Below, in pieces: positions 5,487 to 10,758 of a DNA stretch of 10,758 bases. The stretch's first letter is position 1; every line of letters starts with the position of its first letter. Position numbers and translations under genes: made by a program. Source of the stretch: CALAED01 sp937891035 (GTDB taxonomy: Bacteria; Actinomycetota; Actinomycetes; Streptosporangiales; Streptosporangiaceae); NCBI GenBank assembly GCA_035642125.1, contig DASQSZ010000027.1, positions 1 through 10,758 on the forward strand. Reading direction: 5' to 3'. Below the pieces are notes generated by a model. The model was not told where the DNA came from. It made no database searches and was given only the letters and a program-made list of their open reading frames with translations.

Positions 5487-5628
5487 GATGCCGCTCCCTG
5501 GTCTTATGAGTGAGTCGGTTGCTTTTCCGGATGTGGATCACTGGGCGGAACCGCGATCTATCCTGGGAGCGATGATCTTGAGGGCACAAGAAGGCACTTT
5601 TTGACCCCTGAGTCACCCGGAGATAACC
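5487..5628. promoter_or_regulatory. Divergent promoter region of YceI and HxlR genes
   Basis: This 142-bp gap must hold both promoters. Seen in it: CGCTCCC (5492-5498) and GGGAGCG (5565-5571), a 7-bp inverted repeat 66 bp apart, and TGAC-N6-GTCA (5602-5615) just before the HxlR Shine-Dalgarno GGAG (5619-5622). The latter would be a natural site for autoregulation. No strong -35/-10 pair stands out. All roles are inferred. Confidence 0.4.
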
Positions 5629-6018
5629 ATGCAGGCCAACCGGTTTTCCCAGGCCTCAGCCGAACGATGCCGCGCTCGCCGGCTCCTCGATCGCATCGCC
5701 GACAAGTGGTCCCTGTACGTGATCGCTGTGCTCGGTCAGGGCACCAAACGGTTCACGGAGCTCAAGCGAGAGGTCGACGGCATCAGCCAGCGCATGCTGA
5801 CTGTGACGCTGCGCGGGCTGGAGCGCGACGGCCTGGTGTCGCGGAGGGTGTACGCGGTGATGCCGCCACATGTGGAGTACTCGCTCACCGAAATGGGCCG
5901 TACCCTCCTCGACAGGTCGACCGCCCTTCTGCGCTGGGCCGAGGAACATCTGGACGAGATCGACGCTGCCCGCGCCTCGTACGACGACCGTGCGAAGAAT
6001 GTCCGGTCGTTCGACTAG
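5629..6018 (+). CDS. HxlR-family winged-helix transcriptional regulator
   Basis: A 129-residue HxlR-type (DUF24) DNA-binding protein. The hallmark features are in order: a cysteine at position 14 (AERCRARRLLDRIADKWSLYVI), the FTELKREVDGISQRMLTVTLRGLERDGLVSR recognition-helix region at ~42-72, then a wing and YSLTEMGRTLL. The family binds DNA as a dimer, often represses neighbouring or divergent genes, and senses aldehydes, quinones or oxidants through the conserved N-terminal cysteine in Bacillus homologues. Here C14 is the only cysteine, so intermolecular disulphide or S-alkylation would be the route. The ATG at 5629 has GGAG 6 nt upstream. The divergent YceI gene is the most likely target. 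pyrD follows 57 bp downstream on the same strand and may be separately transcribed. Confidence 0.93.
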   Translation: MQANRFSQASAERCRARRLLDRIADKWSLYVIAVLGQGTKRFTELKREVDGISQRMLTVTLRGLERDGLVSRRVYAVMPPHVEYSLTEMGRTLLDRSTALLRWAEEHLDEIDAARASYDDRAKNVRSFD

Positions 6019-6075
6019 GACGGCCGCGCCCCCGCGAAGTGGCGTGCTCGGGCCCGGCGTGGAGAATGATGCGCG

Positions 6076-7137
<1,062 letters not shown>

Positions 7138-7188
7138 CGGATTTCCGACGACCAAAAGAGGCACACGCTGGGTGGTCTGGCTTGCGGG

Positions 7189-8061
7189 TCAGGCGAAGTA
7201 GTCGGTGAAACCGTCGGCGAGTGACCGTGCGATGCGCTCACGGAACGACGCGCTTTCCAGCTTGGCCTCGTCACGGGGGTTTTTCATGTTGCCGCACTCG
7301 ATGAAGACCTTGGGCCGCGTCGAGAGGTTGAGGCCCCCCAGGTCGTCGCGAACGTCGATGCCCTCGGTGCCCCGGTAGGTGGAGTACGGGATGCCGGTCC
7401 CCTCCCGGTAGGCGTCGCGGATCGCGCGGCCCAGCTTCTTGGAGTCGGGCACGATGTGCTCGTTGTGCCCCTTGATCGGCGCCGGTTGGATGATGTGGAA
7501 ACCGTGGGCGCCCTTCGCGGCGCCGTCGGCGTGGATCGACAGGGCGGCGTCGGCCTTGTGCCGGTTGCCGATGGCGGCGCGCTCGGTGATGCAGGGCCCG
7601 ACTCCGGTGTCGCTGGTGCGGGTGAGGAAAACCTTGGCGCCCTTGGCCCGCAGCCGCTTGGCGAGCCGCTTGGCGACGTCCCAGTTGAAGGCGTGCTCGG
7701 TATACCCGGAGGGGGTCGCGGTGCCGGTCGAGTCACAGGGCTTGCGCTTGGTGATGACGTCGACGAGCTTGTTCACGATCTCCGGGTGCTTCGCGTCTCC
7801 GCCGTTGTGCCCCGGATCAATCACGATGACCTTGCCGGCCAAGGCGTTGTCGCGCGGCTCGGTCGCCTGATCCGACGACTGGCCGCCAGGCCCGCCGGTG
7901 GCGGCGCCCGACGACGGCTGGGCGGCGGCGCGGTTCGGCGGCGGCGCCTCGTTCGACGCCGCGCCGCTGCAGCCGGAGAGTGCGAGCGCGGTCACCACGA
8001 GCACGGCGCCACCGATGCCGCCGGTGCCGCCTCGATGCCGCCAATACCGCTTCGACCTCAC
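7189..8061 (-). CDS. N-acetylmuramoyl-L-alanine amidase (Amidase_3), lipoprotein
   Basis: A 290-residue zinc amidase that cuts the bond between MurNAc and L-Ala of peptidoglycan. A lipobox LSGC with lipidation at C31 follows a hydrophobic segment, so the protein should be tethered outside the membrane. An Ala/Pro/Ser-rich linker (32-72) leads to the Amidase_3 domain: VIDPGHNG (zinc ligand H85), GYTEHAFNWD (E122), SIHADG (H177) and the catalytic-type glutamate in IECGNMKN (E255). Cysteines 109 and 157 could pair. The layout resembles mycobacterial Rv3717. The start is GTG at 8061 with GGGGGA 6 nt upstream; an ATG at 8068 is out of frame. The leader can form nested stems ending at this Shine-Dalgarno. 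No separate wall-binding domain is present. Confidence 0.95.
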   Translation of the reverse strand: MRSKRYWRHRGGTGGIGGAVLVVTALALSGCSGAASNEAPPPNRAAAQPSSGAATGGPGGQSSDQATEPRDNALAGKVIVIDPGHNGGDAKHPEIVNKLVDVITKRKPCDSTGTATPSGYTEHAFNWDVAKRLAKRLRAKGAKVFLTRTSDTGVGPCITERAAIGNRHKADAALSIHADGAAKGAHGFHIIQPAPIKGHNEHIVPDSKKLGRAIRDAYREGTGIPYSTYRGTEGIDVRDDLGGLNLSTRPKVFIECGNMKNPRDEAKLESASFRERIARSLADGFTDYFA

Positions 8062-8068
8062 GAATCAT

Positions 8069-8160
8069 CCCCCGTTGCTGGGCAAATACCGACCTTGCCA
8101 GTTTGCACGTTGGTGACCGTACGTCAAACCGGCCATGGGCGCCGGTCATCTCCAGCAACG
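8069..8160 (-). promoter_or_regulatory. Candidate structured 5' leader of the amidase gene
   Basis: On the coding strand CGTTGCTGG (8160-8152) is perfectly complementary to CCAGCAACG (8081-8073), and the latter abuts the GGGGG of the Shine-Dalgarno. Between these arms are a perfect 6-bp hairpin ACCGGC/GCCGGT (8146-8141 with 8133-8128, 7-nt loop) and a 5-bp stem GGCAA/TTGCC (8099-8095 with 8085-8081). Together they would give a three-way-junction-like fold. No known riboswitch class is recognised. A TAGATT box ends 1 nt before the outer arm; if it is the -10, the outer stem would be shortened. Confidence 0.4.
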
Positions 8161-8305
8161 AATCTAAAAGTGCTGTTCGGGCCCGTTTTGCCGGGGCGGC
8201 GGCGAGCACGGAGCGCCGGCTGGTGCGGCCGCCCGGCCGGATGCCGCGGCGCGGGCGGCGCCTCGTCGACGTCGCCGATTTCGCTTGGCGTATGTCGCTG
8301 GACGA

Positions 8306-9829
8306 TCAGGCCCAGGCGATCATACGCAGGGGATCTTCGAGCATCGCACCGATGTCCCGAAGTGCCGCCGAGCCGAGTTCACCGTCGATGACGCGATGAT
8401 CGAATGACAGGGCCAAGGTGGTCACCTTGCGCACCTTTATCTCGCCTTCGTGCACCCATGGCATGTCCCTGATCTGGCCGAAGGCGAGGATGGCCACCTC
8501 GCCGGGGGTCAGGATCGGGGTGCCGGTGTCGACGCCGAAGACGCCGACATTGGTGATCGTGATCGTGCCGCCGGACAGGTCGGCGGGCTGTGCCTTGCCC
8601 GCCCGGGCGATCTCGGTCAGCCGCTGCAGCTCCGTGGCGAGTTCGACCAGTGACAGTGCGTGCGCGTCCTTGACGTTCGGCACGATCAGGCCCCGGTCGG
8701 TGGCCGCCGCGATGCCCAGGTTCACGTAGTGCTTGACGACGATCTCCTCGGCCGGCTCGTCCCACGAGGCGTTGATCATCGGGTACCGGCGTACCGCCGT
8801 CAGCAAAGCGCGCGCGACCAAGAGCAACGGCGACACCTTGACGTCGGCGAAGTCCGCCAGCGATCGCAGCCGCCGCACGGCCGCCATCATGTCGGTGACG
8901 TCGACCTGGAGGAACTCGGTGACGTGCGGCGCGGTGAAAGCCGACCGCACCATGGCGGCGGCGGTGTGCTTGCGCACCCCCTTGACCGCGACCCGCTCCT
9001 CGCCGCCGGGCCGCCACGCGACCGGCCGTACCGCCGGTTCCCGTTCGGGCGCGCCAACGCCGGCCGTGCCGGCTGGGGACGCGGCGGCGGCCTGCACGTC
9101 CGCGCGGGTGATGGAGCCCTGCGGGCCGCTCCCGGTCAGCGTGGTCAGGTCCACCCCGAGGTCTTTGGCCAGCTTTCGTACGGGCGGTTTCGCCAGTACG
9201 GCGACGCGGCCGGGCGCTGTTGACGCCGGCTCCACGGCCACCGAGGACGCCGCCACCGCAGCCGCAGACTCGGCCGACTCGGCCGACTCGGCCGACTGTG
9301 CCGCCTCCGCGGCGGGCTCCGCTGCCGGGCGTTCGGCCGTCGCGCGCTCCGCCGCGGCGGGGTCCGCCCCACGCTTGCGCGGACGGCGTTTGGTGGCGCC
9401 GGGCTTCACCCCGTAGCCGACCAGCACCGGCTGGCGCTTCTCCCCCGCCGCAGGCGCGGCCGCTGACCCGGCCGCCTGTCCCTGACCGGCCGGCTCGGCC
9501 GGCTCGGCCGGTGTCTCGGGCTTGGCCAGGTTCTGGTAGGACTCCGGGTCCTGGTCGCCGCCGACCACCGACGTCGTATCGCTGGGCGCGACGTCAACGG
9601 CGATGATCGGCACGCCGACGTCTACGGTCTGGCCCTCTTCGACGAGCAGCTCGGCGACCACGCCCTCGTACGGGCACGGCAGCTCGACCACGGCCTTGGC
9701 GGTCTCGATCTCTACGATCGTTTGGTTGATCTCGACGGCGTCGCCGGGCTGGACGTGCCACTTGATGATGTCCGCCTCGGTGAGACCCTCGCCGACGTCC
9801 GGCAGCTTGAAGTGCTGGAGCTTGGCCAT
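8306..9829 (-). CDS. bkdC: Dihydrolipoamide acyltransferase (E2) of a 2-oxoacid dehydrogenase, likely branched-chain
   Basis: A 507-residue E2 subunit that moves an acyl group from E1 to CoA on a swinging lipoyl arm. Domain order: one lipoyl domain (5-80; lysine K45 in EIETAKAVVELPCP), a long Ala/Pro/Glu linker (~90-205) with a conserved-looking QPVLVGYGVKPGATKRRPRKRG basic patch, a peripheral subunit-binding domain (~208-246, LAKPPVRKLAKDLGVDLTTLTGSGPQGSITRADV), and the catalytic acyltransferase domain (~275-507) ending in SFDHRVIDG (H478, D482). ETAKA instead of ETDKA is typical of actinobacterial BkdC-like E2s. The ATG at 9829 fits the canonical LPDVGEGLTEADI N-terminus; GTG at 9838 is an alternative. 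It follows the E1-beta stop by 5 bp, so it is the same operon and probably translationally coupled. A pyruvate or mixed specificity cannot be excluded. Confidence 0.95.
   Translation of the reverse strand: MAKLQHFKLPDVGEGLTEADIIKWHVQPGDAVEINQTIVEIETAKAVVELPCPYEGVVAELLVEEGQTVDVGVPIIAVDVAPSDTTSVVGGDQDPESYQNLAKPETPAEPAEPAGQGQAAGSAAAPAAGEKRQPVLVGYGVKPGATKRRPRKRGADPAAAERATAERPAAEPAAEAAQSAESAESAESAAAVAASSVAVEPASTAPGRVAVLAKPPVRKLAKDLGVDLTTLTGSGPQGSITRADVQAAAASPAGTAGVGAPEREPAVRPVAWRPGGEERVAVKGVRKHTAAAMVRSAFTAPHVTEFLQVDVTDMMAAVRRLRSLADFADVKVSPLLLVARALLTAVRRYPMINASWDEPAEEIVVKHYVNLGIAAATDRGLIVPNVKDAHALSLVELATELQRLTEIARAGKAQPADLSGGTITITNVGVFGVDTGTPILTPGEVAILAFGQIRDMPWVHEGEIKVRKVTTLALSFDHRVIDGELGSAALRDIGAMLEDPLRMIAWA
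9267..9293 (-). repeat. 9-bp tandem repeats in the E2 linker
   Basis: Three perfect copies of GACTCGGCC plus a decayed fourth encode a run of Ser-Ala-Glu triplets (SAESAESAESA) in the flexible linker between lipoyl and subunit-binding domains. A second 9-bp repeat (two copies of CCGGCTCGG, 9490-9507) encodes PAEPAEPAG nearby. Such low-complexity linkers vary in length between strains. Confidence 0.85.
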
Positions 9830-9834
9830 ATGCG

Positions 9835-10758
9835 TCACCACCCGAACGTACGGTCGACGGCGTCGAGAATGCGGTCGAGGTTGGGCAGATACTGCTCCTC
9901 CACGCGGGAGGGCGGGTACGGCGTGGAGAACCCGCCAACCCGCAGCACGGGCGCCTCCAGATGGTAGAAGCCGCGCTCGGTGATGCGGGCGGCCAACTCG
10001 GCGCCGAACCCGGCGAACACCGGCGCCTCGTGGGCGACCACGCACCGGCCCGTCTTGCGCACCGACGCCATGATCGTCTCGATGTCCAGCGGGTTGATCG
10101 AGCGCAGGTCGATGACCTCGAGCGACCGCTCATCGTCGGCCGCCGCGGCCTCCAGGCAGGTCTTCACCATCGGCCCGTAGGCGAGCACCGTCACGTCGTC
10201 GCCGGGCCGGGCCACGACCGCCTGATGCAGCGGGGGCGCGGCGGCGAGATCCATCTCGACGGGGGCCTTGTCCCAGTAGCGCCGCTTGGGTTCGAAGAAG
10301 ATCACCGGGTCGGCCGACCGGATCGACTGCTGGATCATCGTGTACGCGTCGGCCGGGTTAGAGCAGGCCACGACGCGAAGCCCGGCGGCGTGCGCGAAGT
10401 GCACCTCGGGCGACTCGCTGTGGTGCTCGACCGCGCCGATGCCGCCGCCGCACGGGATCCGTACGACCACGGGCAGCTGGATGGCGCCCAGCGAGCGCAT
10501 GTGCATCTTCGCCAGCTGGGAGATGATCTGATCGACGGCGGGGAAGACGAAGCCGTCGAACTGGATCTCACATACCGGGCGGTAGCCGCGCAGCGCGAGG
10601 CCGACGGCGGTGCCCACGATCCCGGACTCGGCGAGCGGGGTGTCGATGACCCGGCTCTCGCCGAAGTCCTTTTGCAGCCCGTCGGTCACCCGGAACACGC
10701 CGCCGAGCTTGCCGACGTCCTCGCCCATGATGAGCACTTTGGGGTCGTCTTCCATGGC
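9835..10758 (-). CDS. bkdB: 2-oxoacid dehydrogenase E1 component, beta subunit (partial, 5' end off window)
   Basis: 306 residues plus one upstream codon are visible. The frame stays open to the right edge, and the Met at 10755 is internal (AMEDDPKVLIMGEDVG), so roughly 15-25 N-terminal residues are missing. The protein pairs with E1-alpha to bind thiamine diphosphate and decarboxylate the 2-oxoacid. Landmarks: MGEDVGKLGGVFRVTDGL with the conserved glutamate, TPLAESGIVGTAVGLALRGYRPVCEIQFDGF, GGGIGAVEHHSESPEVHFAH, and FFEPKRRYW. The last is typical of branched-chain rather than pyruvate E1-beta. The C-terminal transketolase domain is complete (VIDLRSINPLD, APVLRVGG, PYPPSRVEEQYLPN). E2 follows after 5 bp. 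The E1-alpha gene is expected just outside the window. Confidence 0.95.
   Translation of the reverse strand, partial: AMEDDPKVLIMGEDVGKLGGVFRVTDGLQKDFGESRVIDTPLAESGIVGTAVGLALRGYRPVCEIQFDGFVFPAVDQIISQLAKMHMRSLGAIQLPVVVRIPCGGGIGAVEHHSESPEVHFAHAAGLRVVACSNPADAYTMIQQSIRSADPVIFFEPKRRYWDKAPVEMDLAAAPPLHQAVVARPGDDVTVLAYGPMVKTCLEAAAADDERSLEVIDLRSINPLDIETIMASVRKTGRCVVAHEAPVFAGFGAELAARITERGFYHLEAPVLRVGGFSTPYPPSRVEEQYLPNLDRILDAVDRTFGW

Noticed and set aside
5572..5604. 10-codon micro-ORF ahead of the HxlR gene
   Set aside because: The GGGAG is only 2 nt from its ATG, too close to work, and there is no overlap with the regulator start.
7138..7188. Bidirectional terminator between pyrD and the amidase gene
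   Set aside because: Only GACCA/TGGTC with a 19-nt loop and a tiny CGGA/TCCG stem can be drawn; neither is followed by a T-run.

Overview
This is a GC-rich actinobacterial chromosome segment. The evidence is G/C-biased third codon positions, GTG starts, a class 2 PyrD, an MSMEG_6728-type DNA glycosylase-like protein, and a branched-chain-type acyltransferase whose lipoyl lysine lies in an ETAKA context. A filamentous actinomycete (Streptosporangiales or Micromonosporales type) seems likely, but nothing visible fixes the genus.

Left part (1-3472, minus strand): two neighbouring genes encode secreted, two-module proteins. Each has a signal peptide, a different murein-hydrolase-like head, and the same C-terminal array of six ~48-residue repeats, read here as a six-bladed PLL/tectonin-like propeller. 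The upstream gene (start 3335) carries a D-Ala-D-Ala-carboxypeptidase-like metallopeptidase head (HxxxxxxD...DxxH). The downstream gene (start 1576) carries a lysozyme/transglycosylase-like head with DSLGVFQQR...GWGT. A strong intrinsic terminator separates them, so each probably has its own promoter. Both share an unusual 18-bp element of two TTAG half-sites 11 bp apart, 110-135 bp upstream of their starts. This pair is the most interesting part of the window.

Middle part (3473-6018): a minus-strand pyrimidine-dimer-glycosylase-like gene; about 400 bp without a convincing gene; a DUF1772 membrane protein on the plus strand; a YceI-family protein converging on it with a 4-bp overlap; and a divergently transcribed HxlR-family regulator with a single cysteine at position 14. 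The DUF1772/YceI/HxlR group looks like a small stress- or redox-responsive set, which is inference from family and layout.

Right part (6076-10758): class 2 dihydroorotate dehydrogenase (pyrD, plus strand), convergent with a lipoprotein zinc amidase whose leader can fold into nested stems next to its Shine-Dalgarno sequence. Then come the E2 and, running off the edge, the E1-beta genes of a 2-oxoacid dehydrogenase complex, most likely branched-chain (bkdC, bkdB), 5 bp apart and in one operon. E1-alpha should lie just beyond the right edge.

Three of the nine larger genes are cell-wall hydrolases or hydrolase-like proteins, but they sit in separate transcription units. No mobile element, CRISPR array, rRNA or tRNA gene was found.
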